From assembly GCF_029952445.1 (NCBI RefSeq), contig NZ_JAQPPK010000030.1, positions 1-58,803 of the forward strand: a stretch of DNA of 58,803 bases, read 5' to 3'. Positions 1 to 7,877 of the stretch are shown here, piece after piece. Both the position numbers and the translations under genes were made by a program. The notes under the pieces were generated by a model that was given only the letters and a program-made list of their open reading frames with translations, was not told the DNA's origin and searched no databases. Positions within the stretch are counted from its first letter, which is position 1. Each line of letters starts with the position of its first letter. The DNA is from Paenarthrobacter nitroguajacolicus (GTDB lineage Bacteria; Actinomycetota; Actinomycetes; Actinomycetales; Micrococcaceae).

Positions 1-1597
1 GCCAGCGGCCGCGCAGGCTGCAGCCCCTTCCCCCGCGCAGGCACCAGCCCCCACTCCGGCACCTGCTCCCGCGGGTGGCGGCGATGTCGAGGCTCTGCGC
101 CGCGCTTGGCCGGACGTGCTACAGACACTGACCAAGATCAAGCGCAGTACGTGGGCCCTTGTGGAGCCCAACGCCCAGGTCGCCCAGTTCGACGGGCAGG
201 TGCTCACCCTCGCGTTCACTACCGGCGGCCTCGCTGGAGCCTTTGGGCGCGCGGACCACTCCGAAAACCTACGCCAGGCAATTCACAAGACCATCGGCAT
301 CGATTGCCAGATAGTCGCAGTGGCTGGCGGCAACAGCTCAGCGAGCTCTGAGCCAAACCCAAAAGCGCCTACTAGCCGGGAAATCCCGGCTGCCTCCTCA
401 GTGAACGGCCCGGCCACAGCTACTCCCACGGACTCCGTAACCGCAAAGTCGGCGCAGGCAGCTGTGTCGTCGGTTGATTCTGCCTGGGGTCTCGCAGTTC
501 AGGCAGCCCCAACTCCGGCAACCCCTGCGCCCCCCACCGCCGCGTCCACCGGAGCGCCCGCGGCAAACCCGGCGCCGGCCGTGCCAGTGACACCCGCCCC
601 TGCCCAGGCAACCGCTACTCCCGCCCACGCGACACCCACTCCCGCCCCGGCAACCCCCACTCCCGCAACTCCTGAGCCGTCAGAGTCGGCGGGCGATTAC
701 TCCTACCCGGATGACGACTGGGGTCCGCCTTTGGACGAGGATGCCCCACCGTTGGATGAAGAGCCTCCGGCCGATTGGGAGCCACGGGCAAGCTACGGCC
801 GCCAAGATGGACCTCGTAGCAATCCTCAGGGAGTACAGCCCTCCGCTGCCGCCAGCACGGAGCGATCCGCTGCGCGCGAGCCGTCCCTGGCAGCGCCGCA
901 ATCCCCAGCCACCGCAGCACCCACGCCGTCCGATGACCCGTGGTCCCGCGCGGTAGAGCAGGCTCCGGGCACGTGGGTGGTTGGCACCGAATCAAACGTG
1001 GGCAAGGCGGCTCCCACCAAGGAGCCAGCCGCGGCACCCGCCATGGATGCCCCGGATTACGAGCCCGCCGCAGCGCAGGTCCCGGAGACGGCAACTGCAA
1101 CGTACGGTCACCCAACCAACGCCCAACAGAACCCAAGCTCCAGCTGGGACGTAGCACCGGCGTCGAGCTGGCCGGAAACGCAAGCCGCCAGCGTCCCGGT
1201 GGCCGCCAGCGTCCCGGTGGCAAGTCTCGACCCGGTGGCCGCCAGCGTCCCGGCCGCCGCCAACAGCATCCCGACCTGGCCTTCCTTGGCGTCTCAACCC
1301 GAGGAAGCGCGCGGTTCCGTGGCCACCCTCGAGGAGGACGCGCCGTCGGGCAATCCCAATGGTCGCCAGAGCCTGTACCAGCGGTTGACGAACAGCCCCG
1401 AAGCCCAAGCGGGACGTGTCCAGGCGCCGGTGCGGACGCCAGCAGCACCCACCGCAGCGCCGGAGGATATTCCAAGCCCGGAGGACGAGACCATCGAGGA
1501 ATCGAGGGTCTTTGGGCGGGCTGCGGTGGAGCGTATTCTGGGCGGAAAGCTGATCGAAGAGCGCGCCCTGGACGGTTCTCCTCTGCAAACCCGCTGA
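1..1597 (+). CDS. dnaX: DNA polymerase III subunit gamma/tau, C-terminal part (5' end outside window)
   Basis: Open from the first bases of the window in frame 2, so this is the 3' end of a longer gene. It starts in an Ala/Pro linker and then reads RRAWPDVLQTLTKIKRSTWALVEP in outline, the beta-rich tau domain typical of actinobacterial DnaX (W..V...L....R..WAL....A.V..FDG..L.L.F). A roughly 300-residue low-complexity Ala/Pro/Glu tail follows, and the end (VFGRAAVERILGGKLIEE) resembles other actinobacterial DnaX C-termini. The AAA+ clamp-loader core is not in the window. RecR follows 33 bp downstream, a classic dnaX-recR pair, which supports the call. No start can be assigned here. The product would act in the replisome as the clamp-loader/tau scaffold. 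Confidence 0.8.
   Translation, partial: PAAAQAAAPSPAQAPAPTPAPAPAGGGDVEALRRAWPDVLQTLTKIKRSTWALVEPNAQVAQFDGQVLTLAFTTGGLAGAFGRADHSENLRQAIHKTIGIDCQIVAVAGGNSSASSEPNPKAPTSREIPAASSVNGPATATPTDSVTAKSAQAAVSSVDSAWGLAVQAAPTPATPAPPTAASTGAPAANPAPAVPVTPAPAQATATPAHATPTPAPATPTPATPEPSESAGDYSYPDDDWGPPLDEDAPPLDEEPPADWEPRASYGRQDGPRSNPQGVQPSAAASTERSAAREPSLAAPQSPATAAPTPSDDPWSRAVEQAPGTWVVGTESNVGKAAPTKEPAAAPAMDAPDYEPAAAQVPETATATYGHPTNAQQNPSSSWDVAPASSWPETQAASVPVAASVPVASLDPVAASVPAAANSIPTWPSLASQPEEARGSVATLEEDAPSGNPNGRQSLYQRLTNSPEAQAGRVQAPVRTPAAPTAAPEDIPSPEDETIEESRVFGRAAVERILGGKLIEERALDGSPLQTR
1184..1253 (+). repeat. Short tandem repeats inside dnaX tail
   Basis: The 18-base unit gccgccagcgtcccggtg occurs at 1184-1201 and again at 1202-1219, with a third slightly altered copy from 1238. 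The period is in phase with codons and gives repeated A-A-S-V-P-V peptides. This looks like slippage expansion in the low-complexity tail, with no sign of a separate function. Confidence 0.7.
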
Positions 1598-1630
1598 CTC
1601 CAGCATTGATTTCAAACAAACGAGGACATT

Positions 1631-2230
1631 GTGTACGAAGGTGCAGTTCAGGAGCTGATTGACGAGCTCGGTCGGCTCCCCGGCGTGGGCCCGAAATCGG
1701 CGCAGCGCCTGGCGTTCCATATCCTGGAGGCCGACCCCGAGGACATGAAACGCCTGGTCACGGCCATCACCACCGTCAAGGAGCGCGTGAAGTTCTGCTC
1801 GGTCTGCTTCAACGTGACCGAGCAGGAAACGTGCAACATCTGCCGTGATCCGCGCCGGGACCCCTCGGTGATCTGCGTGGTTGAAGAGTCCAAGGATGTG
1901 CTGGCTGTAGAGCGGACCCGTTCATTCCGCGGCAGGTATCACGTGCTGGGTGGGGCCATCAACCCCATCGCCGGCATCGGTCCGGAGCAACTTCGCATTC
2001 GTGAGCTCCTCACGCGGCTCAATGACGGCGCCATCCAGGAAATCATCATCGCCACCGACCCCAACCTTGAAGGGGAAGCCACGGCCACGTATCTGGCCCG
2101 CATGCTCAAGTCGATTGGTATCACGGTGACGCGGCTGGCATCAGGGCTGCCCGTCGGCGGTGACCTTGAGTACGCCGATGAGGTCACGCTGGGCCGTGCC
2201 TTCGAAGGCCGGCGGAACGCGCTGTTGTAG
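1631..2230 (+). CDS. recR: Recombination mediator protein RecR
   Basis: 199 aa, the usual RecR length, with a GTG start 33 bp after dnaX. Recognisable parts in order: a helix-hairpin-helix region (residues 10-30, LPGVGPKSAQRLAFH), a four-Cys zinc finger (C56, C59, C68, C71), and a Toprim domain that begins near residue 80 (ICVVEESKDVLAVE) and carries the EGEATATYLAR stretch. RecR works with RecF and RecO to load RecA on gapped DNA. It is probably co-transcribed with dnaX. No defects are visible. Confidence 0.96.
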   Translation: MYEGAVQELIDELGRLPGVGPKSAQRLAFHILEADPEDMKRLVTAITTVKERVKFCSVCFNVTEQETCNICRDPRRDPSVICVVEESKDVLAVERTRSFRGRYHVLGGAINPIAGIGPEQLRIRELLTRLNDGAIQEIIIATDPNLEGEATATYLARMLKSIGITVTRLASGLPVGGDLEYADEVTLGRAFEGRRNALL

Positions 2231-2247
2231 CCCGAGCCGCTCAGCCC

Positions 2248-3378
2248 TCAAGAAGCGCGCGCCTCCATCTGGCCGGCCGCGGGTCTCCGGGATGCCAGCC
2301 AGCGTCCCGGAATCAACACCAACGCGGCCACCAAAGCTTGCAGGGCGAACCCAGTGACCGCCACGGGCACCGTAGGCGGAAGCGCTTCGCTTGATTCTCC
2401 ACCCAGGCACGGAACCTGACGCGAAGGACCGTCCGCAGCCCACTGAAGCCCCGCCAAAACCCACCCGAATTCGCTGTCCGTGGGCACGAAGCCCGCACCA
2501 ACGCTGCCCAGCAACAACGCGGGATTGGATGCTGCCAGCCAGGCGATACGTTCGGTGCGTGCCACTTCCACGGGTCGAAGATCTCCCACACATTGGTAGG
2601 CGGTGATTTCTCCGGCGCTGTCCCGTTCCACATTCACCGGTACCGATGCCTGATCCGTGCCTGTGGTCCCCGGCAGCAGCAGAGCCGTGACCGTCACGTT
2701 TCCGAAGCAAAGGACGGCCAGTAGCGCCGCGGACAAGGCCACACCCGGCCCCACTCCGGCGAAGCACGCCCTCGCCCCGGCACCCATAAGTCCGAAAATG
2801 GCGGTTTCCAAAACAATAACGACGACGGCGACTCCAGCCAGCGCGATCCGCCCACCACTGCTCAAGCCCACAATGAGCAGAAGAACGAACGCGGGTGCCG
2901 CCAATGCCAGCCCCCTCAGCAATCCTGCGAGGCTGAGCGCAAGGACACTGCTAACGGTGGTCCGCGAGGTAGGCCCGGCAGCAGGGTGCCGGAATCCCCA
3001 TCCCATTCCGAGCACGGCAGCCAGCATTGCCGACAAAGCGGCCATGATAAGGAACACGGCGCCGGTAACCTGGCGATCGAACCAGCCCATCGCATCGGCC
3101 CACCCCACCAGCGCGGCAGCGGCGCCCCAGACCGCGGCTATTCCGACGACGCAGGCCAACCAGAACCACCAGGACGTGAAAGAAGTCCGGGCATCCTGCC
3201 AGGCCACCTGTGCTGCGGTGGTGAAAACTCCACGCGGATTCCCGGCCAGCGTTGGACCGTCGTGCGCTATCCGCTCCGCCGTTCCCTGATCATCGATCAG
3301 GCCGCCACCGATGACCTCATATTCGGGCTCGTTCCGACCCGGCCCGGGACCGCGCGGTTGCTCAGGAACGCCGGCCAT
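2248..3378 (-). CDS. Multi-pass membrane protein of unknown function
   Basis: About 376 aa from the ATG at 3378; a TTG four codons upstream (3390) is an alternative start. A hydrophilic N-terminal stretch of about 60 residues is followed by hydrophobic segments around residues 70-95, 105-135, 150-185, 190-225 and a last one near 340. Between the fifth and last segment lies an extracytoplasmic-looking loop with two Cys. The organisation resembles ABC-2-type permeases or their orphan relatives, but I see no diagnostic motif and no adjacent ATPase. It converges on recR with only 17 bp between the stops. Function unknown. Confidence 0.75.
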   Translation of the reverse strand: MAGVPEQPRGPGPGRNEPEYEVIGGGLIDDQGTAERIAHDGPTLAGNPRGVFTTAAQVAWQDARTSFTSWWFWLACVVGIAAVWGAAAALVGWADAMGWFDRQVTGAVFLIMAALSAMLAAVLGMGWGFRHPAAGPTSRTTVSSVLALSLAGLLRGLALAAPAFVLLLIVGLSSGGRIALAGVAVVVIVLETAIFGLMGAGARACFAGVGPGVALSAALLAVLCFGNVTVTALLLPGTTGTDQASVPVNVERDSAGEITAYQCVGDLRPVEVARTERIAWLAASNPALLLGSVGAGFVPTDSEFGWVLAGLQWAADGPSRQVPCLGGESSEALPPTVPVAVTGFALQALVAALVLIPGRWLASRRPAAGQMEARAS

Positions 3379-3489
3379 TGCCGCTCGCAATCCTCATGGA
3401 ATGGATCGTACGCCGCTGCAACCCCGGCCCCTAGGGGCGGAAGCTTTGTACACCAGGATTGATCCACCAGGGCATGCCATCATGGAGGC

Positions 3490-4017
3490 ATGGCCCCTTC
3501 CCACGGCATTTCCGGAGTTTTTCGGCGCCCCCGCCCGGTCAAGCCGTCGGCAGGTCAGGAGTCCGTGTGGGACTACCCGCGGCCACCCCGGATTGAACCC
3601 ACGCCGGAACGAGTCGTGGTGCGGCTCGGTGATCGCGTGATTGCGGATACCACTGACGCTGTCCGGGTTCTGGAGACCAGCCACCCGCCCGTCTATTACT
3701 TGCCACTGAGCGCCTTCCCGGCGGGGGTGCTTGTACCTGTGGGCGGCACCAGCTTCTGTGAATTCAAAGGTGTGGCAGAGTATTTCAACGTCGTGGCCGG
3801 CGGGGTCGAAGCGGCCCGGGGTGCGTGGATGTACCCGAACCCCTCGCAAGGATTCGAGGCGCTGAAAAGCAGGGTGGCCCTCTACCCCGAACGCATGGGA
3901 TCCTGCGAAGTGGACGGGGAGCGGGTGGCCTTTCAGGAAGGCGACTTCTATGGTGGCTGGATCACCCAGCGGATCGTCGGTCCCTTTAAGGGCGGCCCGG
4001 GCACGGTCGGGTGGTGA
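3490..4017 (+). CDS. DUF427 domain-containing protein
   Basis: 175 aa. The body matches the DUF427 (NTP_transf_9) pattern: VWDYPRPPRIEPTPERVVVRLGD in outline, then YYLP...V, a KG.A.Y.NV block, and W.YP.P near the end of the domain, with a trailing WIT..I.GPFKGGPGT. The domain is a small beta-barrel found widely in actinobacteria, and its biochemical role is not established. It is divergent from the membrane gene at 2248 and sits upstream of lysC with 146 bp between them. The first ~25 residues are basic and Pro-rich and may not be conserved, so a later start is possible. Confidence 0.85.
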   Translation: MAPSHGISGVFRRPRPVKPSAGQESVWDYPRPPRIEPTPERVVVRLGDRVIADTTDAVRVLETSHPPVYYLPLSAFPAGVLVPVGGTSFCEFKGVAEYFNVVAGGVEAARGAWMYPNPSQGFEALKSRVALYPERMGSCEVDGERVAFQEGDFYGGWITQRIVGPFKGGPGTVGW

Positions 4018-4163
4018 CGGTCAGCCTGTGGCCGGTATGTGGTCACAATTCCTGCCAGCACTGCCGACGGCGATAAACTGGGCAAATAAGCTACGCAGGC
4101 GTGCTCCAATTTGGAATTCAGCATGCCGCGTTCGAACCCTATTGATGCAGTGAGGGTGCGCGC

Positions 4164-5510
4164 ATGACTATGCCCACTACCGAAGTGAAGATCGACGAGC
4201 TCGCAGGCGAGGCTGCCATTACCAAGCAGTTGATCGTTCAGAAGTTCGGCGGTTCCTCGGTTGCCGATGCTGATGGCATCAAGCGGGTCGCACAGCGCGT
4301 TGTGGATGCGCAGAAGGCCGGCAATGAGGTTGTGGTTGTCGTTTCCGCGATGGGCGACACCACCGATGAACTCCTGGACCTTGCCGGTCAGGTGACGGAC
4401 TCCGCGCCTGCCCGCGAAATGGATATGTTGTTGTCCGCTGGCGAGCGGATTTCAATGGCCCTTCTTGCCATGGCCATTAACAAGTTCGGCGCTTCCGCGC
4501 AGTCCTTCACGGGCTCCCAGGCGGGCATGATTACTGACGGCATCCACGGCAAGGCGCGGATTATCGACGTCGACCCCCACCGCATCCGCACGGCCCTGGA
4601 CAAGGGCCACATCGCCATTGTCGCCGGTTTCCAGGGCATGAGCCGCAGCACCAACGAGATCACCACCTTGGGCCGCGGCGGCTCCGACACCACCGCCGTC
4701 GCCCTGGCTGCAGCCCTTGAAGCGGACGTCTGCGAAATCTACACGGACGTTGACGGTATCTACACCGCGGACCCCCGCGTTGTGACCTCGGCCCAGAAGA
4801 TCGACCGGATCTCCAGCGAGGAAATGCTGGAACTGGCCGCTTCCGGCGCAAAGATCCTGCACCTCCGGTGTGTGGAGTACGCCCGCCGCTTTGGTGTGCC
4901 CCTGCACGTCCGTTCTTCATTCAGCCAGAAGGAAGGCACCTGGGTCATCCCCGGTGCCGACGAAAAGTTCACGATTCAAGAGGGAGTTGCCTTGGAGCAG
5001 CCAATCATCTCCGGCGTTGCACACGACCGGTCCGAAGCCAAGGTCACCGTTGTTGGCGTCCCGGACATTCCCGGCAAGGCTGCTGCGATCTTCCAGGTGA
5101 TCGCTGACGCGCACTCGAACATCGACATGATCGTCCAGAACGTGTCCACCCACGGAACGGGCCGCACGGACATTTCCTTCACGCTGCCCATCGTGGAAGG
5201 TGCCGACGCCCTGGCAGCCCTGCGTGCCGCTGAAGGCCAGATCGGCTTCGAGAGCATCGAATACAACGAGCACGTGGGCAAGCTCTCGCTGATCGGCGCC
5301 GGCATGCGATCACACCCCGGCGTTTCGGCCACGTTCTTCAAGGCACTCTCCGATGCCGGCATCAACATCGACATGATCTCCACCTCGGAAATCCGCATCT
5401 CGGTAGTCACCAGTGCTGATGCCCTGGATGACGCTGTACGCGCCATCCACAATGCATTCGAGCTCGACGGCGACTCCGAGGCTACCGTCTATGGCGGCAC
5501 CGGCCGCTAA
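4164..5510 (+). CDS. lysC: Aspartate kinase (lysine/threonine/methionine pathway)
   Basis: 448 aa; it phosphorylates aspartate, the first step of the aspartate amino-acid family and of diaminopimelate synthesis. The kinase domain carries KFGGSS at 27-32, a typical SAGERIS block and GRGGSDTTA. Two C-terminal ACT domains follow (about 290-365 and 370-440; SEAKVTVVGVPDIPGKAA and NIDMISTSEIRISVV), which normally sense lysine and threonine. The N-terminus is about 20 residues longer than the usual MALVVQKYGGSS start. The ATG is preceded by a TGAGGG ribosome-binding site. An internal start near 4992 may produce a separate beta subunit. A strong hairpin follows the stop. Confidence 0.96.
   Translation: MTMPTTEVKIDELAGEAAITKQLIVQKFGGSSVADADGIKRVAQRVVDAQKAGNEVVVVVSAMGDTTDELLDLAGQVTDSAPAREMDMLLSAGERISMALLAMAINKFGASAQSFTGSQAGMITDGIHGKARIIDVDPHRIRTALDKGHIAIVAGFQGMSRSTNEITTLGRGGSDTTAVALAAALEADVCEIYTDVDGIYTADPRVVTSAQKIDRISSEEMLELAASGAKILHLRCVEYARRFGVPLHVRSSFSQKEGTWVIPGADEKFTIQEGVALEQPIISGVAHDRSEAKVTVVGVPDIPGKAAAIFQVIADAHSNIDMIVQNVSTHGTGRTDISFTLPIVEGADALAALRAAEGQIGFESIEYNEHVGKLSLIGAGMRSHPGVSATFFKALSDAGINIDMISTSEIRISVVTSADALDDAVRAIHNAFELDGDSEATVYGGTGR
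4978..4994 (+). promoter_or_regulatory. Putative internal ribosome-binding site and TTG start for the aspartokinase beta subunit
   Basis: AAGAGGGAG (4978-4986) lies 5 nt before an in-frame TTG (4992-4994), which is codon 277 of lysC. The peptide from there, L-E-Q-P-I-I-S-G-V-A, is just before the first ACT domain. That is the place where Corynebacterium and Bacillus aspartokinases start their separate regulatory subunit. The Shine-Dalgarno match is seen directly; use of the start is inference. Confidence 0.5.
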
Positions 5511-5553
5511 GCCACCCACGTGACGGCCTTGCCGCCGTCGAGGTTTTCTCCTC

Positions 5554-5588
5554 AGAAGTCCCTGCCTCGCCTTGAGGCGGGGACTTCT
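5554..5588 (+). terminator. Hairpin terminator after lysC
   Basis: Inverted repeat AGAAGTCCC-T-GCCTC / GAGGC-G-GGGACTTCT around a five-base loop, 44 bp after the lysC stop. The stem is 15 pairs with one T·G. There is no clear U-tract, as is common in high-GC actinobacteria. Confidence 0.65.
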
Positions 5589-5663
5589 GCGTTATGGCTG
5601 GTGGGATGCCGACAGTTGCGCCGCTCATTGACCTGAACCCCGTGGTCGTGGATCGTTTGGTCA

Positions 5664-6005
5664 ATGAGCCGGGGGACGCGAATCACATTGTTATTGCTGG
5701 TTACCGGGGCTGCCGTTGCAGGTACGCTGGCCGGCGTCAGGTTGTGGAACGTCCACCAGCAGACGTCGGACTGGGTCTGGTCGCCAAAGGAGATTCCGTC
5801 CAAAGTACAGTTTGCCGGCCGTGAATATAACTGCGGCCCAGACCCCAGCCCTACCAAGCAGGATGTTTCAGCGCTGACCCCGCAAGGGCGGACGGCCGGA
5901 GGCGGCGAGATCCTTGCAAAGGAACCTTCCACTCAAGCCCGGGTGTTCATCGTGGTGCGGACACGCGACGGGGCATTCGGTTGTGGCCTCATGGGTGGCC
6001 CCTAG
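5664..6005 (+). CDS. Small membrane-anchored or exported protein of unknown function
   Basis: 113 aa. Residues 5-25 (TRITLLLLVTGAAVAGTLAGV) form one hydrophobic segment that could be a signal anchor. The rest is polar, with two Cys (one in EYNCGPDP, one in GAFGCGL) that could pair outside the cell. No family recognised. The ribosome-binding site is weak, so the start is uncertain. It lies between the lysC terminator and the DUF4193 gene and has its own upstream gap. Confidence 0.55.
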   Translation: MSRGTRITLLLLVTGAAVAGTLAGVRLWNVHQQTSDWVWSPKEIPSKVQFAGREYNCGPDPSPTKQDVSALTPQGRTAGGGEILAKEPSTQARVFIVVRTRDGAFGCGLMGGP

Positions 6006-6239
6006 CCCAGTTGTACTCGATGAGTTGGGGTGTCCTTCCGCCCTCGGTGAACGAATTACAGTTTCCGGACGTTGATCTGCGTTAATACAGGGGTGAAATG
6101 ACGCGGTATGGCGGCTTTTTTGGCCGCCACCCACGTGGTTTTCGCCACAAGCTGTAGAACTGGGGTATGGTATGGAATTTTCATGGCATGCTGTACGTTG
6201 CATACCCGGTAACCCCCTAACACGAAGAGGCATTAAAAA

Positions 6240-6539
6240 GTGGCAGCCGATTACGACGAACTCCGTACCGATGTAAAAGAGAACCAGGAGCAGTCCCTCC
6301 AGGCTCTTCAATCTGCCAGCGCCCCCACGGCCAAGAGCGTCGTGCTGGAACTGGACGAAACCGATGGCCTTGACGCCAATGGCCCCGGTGGCGAAATCGT
6401 CGCCGAGGAACTGGTCATCCAGGTCATCCCGCAGGCAAACGACGAGTTCACCTGTAACTCTTGTTTCCTGGTCCGCCACCGCTCGCAGATCGCGCGCGAA
6501 AAAGATGGCGTTGCCTACTGCACTGACTGCGAAGGCTAA
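6240..6539 (+). CDS. DUF4193 family protein with zinc-ribbon
   Basis: 99 aa with a GTG start behind GAAGAGG. An acidic N-terminal half (DYDELRTDVKENQEQSLQAL) is followed by a C-terminal pair of CxxC motifs (C72/C75 and C94/C97) that make a zinc ribbon. This matches the actinobacterial DUF4193 family, which is conserved and usually highly expressed in Micrococcaceae and Streptomyces; the role is not known. It is followed by an 11-bp hairpin. Confidence 0.88.
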   Translation: MAADYDELRTDVKENQEQSLQALQSASAPTAKSVVLELDETDGLDANGPGGEIVAEELVIQVIPQANDEFTCNSCFLVRHRSQIAREKDGVAYCTDCEG

Positions 6540-6605
6540 GACGACCCACCACCCCGGCGGACTGAACGTCGTCAGGGAGTGCCGCCGTCGGGATTAAATT
6601 GCGGA

Positions 6606-6630
6606 AGGACCGGAGCCACGCTCCGGTCCT
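6606..6630. terminator. Bidirectional hairpin between DUF4193 and the LapA-like gene
   Basis: Perfect 11-bp inverted repeat AGGACCGGAGC / GCTCCGGTCCT around the loop CAC. It lies between two convergent genes (stops at 6539 and 6649), so it can serve both. Confidence 0.7.
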
Positions 6631-6648
6631 CCCGCAGTTAACTACTAC

Positions 6649-7008
6649 TTAGGGCGCCACGCCCGGGCCTCCCACCGCTTTCCGGCGCCGGTGATCCGTG
6701 ATGCGCAGCTGGAGTATCCGCGCCCCACCCGCAAGCGCCACAAGCACACCGCCACCCACGGCCGCGATGAAAAGCGTGGTGCCCAGTGCGAGCGTTCCCT
6801 CAAGACCGAGGAACCGGACCGTGATCATGTCCTGGTTCTGTACGAAGAAGACGATCAGCATCACCAAGACCACAAGGCCCACGGCAACTGCTACCCACAG
6901 GGCAGCCGTGCGGGTTGGCCGGGTGCTTGGCGCCAACGCTTGTGGCGCCGGACGGCCTTGGCGGTCCCCGCCAGCAGGTATTCCCGTGGCGTCATCGTGG
7001 ATACTCAT
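6649..7008 (-). CDS. LapA family (DUF1049) membrane protein
   Basis: 119 aa from the ATG at 7008 (MSIHDDATG), chosen because GGGGG lies 7-8 nt upstream; a 12-residue upstream extension exists but lacks such a site. A Pro-rich cytoplasmic head precedes two transmembrane segments (about 37-59 and 72-95), with the signature QNQDMITVRFLGLEGTLALG between them. This matches the lipopolysaccharide-assembly protein A (LapA) domain. In Gram-positives the family is a two-TM protein of unclear function. Convergent with DUF4193. Confidence 0.85.
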   Translation of the reverse strand: MSIHDDATGIPAGGDRQGRPAPQALAPSTRPTRTAALWVAVAVGLVVLVMLIVFFVQNQDMITVRFLGLEGTLALGTTLFIAAVGGGVLVALAGGARILQLRITDHRRRKAVGGPGVAP

Positions 7009-7089
7009 GTGGCGGCCCCCTTCAGTTCCGGCAATAATCCGCATTCATATAATAAGCATACTGATCATTGCGGCGACAGGGGTTGCATT

Positions 7090-7326
7090 TTAAACAGAGT
7101 AATCAGTTGACGTCGCGCCGGGATCGTTGTTCCGCACCGCGTAGTGGTGACCTTCGGAATCGGTCTCGATGTCGAAGTTCTTTAAGTCGGCCTCGGAAGC
7201 GGTCTCGAAATCATCGTGCTTGTGAACTACCGGAGCGTCGGTGTCGCCGTGGGTTGCGGGCCCGAAGACGAACTGCAGTCGCTCGGTCACATGCTGGAAG
7301 CCTTCCAACTTGCGTCCCATGCTCAT
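7090..7326 (-). CDS. Conserved-type mini-protein, paralogue of the gene at 7528
   Basis: 78 aa; starts ATGAGCATG behind AAAGGGGGTGG, a strong ribosome-binding site. The N-terminal third (RKLEGFQHVTERLQFVFGPA) matches that of the 74-aa protein at 7528-7752 (RKFMRATGKFRVIFGPAHSS). Both have a basic aromatic start, a central F-G-P-A motif, and a C-terminal acidic region followed by a Y/H..V.R.. end. No signal peptide or TM segment. Function unknown. It is separated from its paralogue by a palindromic repeat. Confidence 0.65.
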   Translation of the reverse strand: MSMGRKLEGFQHVTERLQFVFGPATHGDTDAPVVHKHDDFETASEADLKNFDIETDSEGHHYAVRNNDPGATSTDYSV

Positions 7327-7435
7327 CCACCCCCTTTCTTGCGGGAGAGAAAACGGCAGGGCGGGCAGGCGCCGTCCGTGACCCCAATTTTACGCCCGGA
7401 GGCCGCAAAAGGCTCCGGGCGGGCCCGCGCCGACA

Positions 7436-7482
7436 TGGCAGTTGATGACAATCCGAGCGCCCGGCATTGTCATCAAATGCCA
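7436..7482. repeat. Palindromic intergenic repeat, family B, copy 1
   Basis: Arms TGGCAGTTGATGACAAT (7436-7452) and ATTGTCATCAAATGCCA (7466-7482) pair with one mismatch around the loop CCGAGCGCCCGGC. The same element lies at 13711-13761 in the opposite orientation, with near-identical arms and loop. It lies just downstream of the gene at 7528 (minus strand). Confidence 0.75.
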
Positions 7483-7527
7483 AGTCGACGACGACGTCGA
7501 CGACAACGGCGGCGGCCGCTGCGGCGC

Positions 7528-7752
7528 TTAGCGCAGGGACTTGTCCTCGGGGTTGCGGGGAACCACGTAGGTGCTGCCGTCGGGACGGTGGAGGGTCTCC
7601 CACTGCTGCGTCTCAGCCTGGCGCTGGGCGAGCAGCTTCCGGTTGGCTTCGGTCATTTCGTGATCGAGGGAGCTGCTGTGCGCCGGCCCGAAAATGACGC
7701 GGAACTTCCCCGTTGCGCGCATGAATTTCCGGGTGAAGGATTCCTTTGCCAC
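7528..7752 (-). CDS. Mini-protein, paralogue of the gene at 7090
   Basis: 74 aa with a GTG start, AGGAG 9 nt upstream. It shares the head-plus-FGPA layout of the 78-aa protein at 7090 (KFRVIFGPA versus RLQFVFGPA). The tail WETLHRPDGSTYVVPRNPEDKSLR resembles EGHHYAVRNNDPGATS of the paralogue (Y-x-V-x-R-N). No family recognised. It is transcribed divergently from the OhrR-type regulator, and the shared 125-bp intergenic region holds a double palindrome, so it may be a target of that regulator. Confidence 0.65.
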   Translation of the reverse strand: MAKESFTRKFMRATGKFRVIFGPAHSSSLDHEMTEANRKLLAQRQAETQQWETLHRPDGSTYVVPRNPEDKSLR

Positions 7753-7797
7753 GCTGATCGACTCCTATGTGTTCGACGGTTCAATACCTTCATAGTA

Positions 7798-7830
7798 CAC
7801 TAATCATTAGTGCACTAACTAATTGGTGCA
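7798..7830. promoter_or_regulatory. Double palindromic operator for the MarR/OhrR-type regulator
   Basis: CACTAAT-C-ATTAGTG (7798-7812) is a perfect 15-bp palindrome. It is joined directly to an imperfect one, TGCACTAACTAATTGGTGCA (7811-7830), which reuses the CACTAA half-site. It lies between the divergent genes at 7528 and 7878, as expected for autoregulated MarR-family loci. Confidence 0.65.
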
Positions 7831-7877
7831 GGGCCGACGCGGTGTAGCCTCGTCAGTGCAGCAAGCAGGAGGAAGCC

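Noticed and set aside
7486..7530. GAC/GTC-rich simple repeat downstream of the mini-protein gene
   Set aside because: Short low-complexity run without a matching copy or an evident function.
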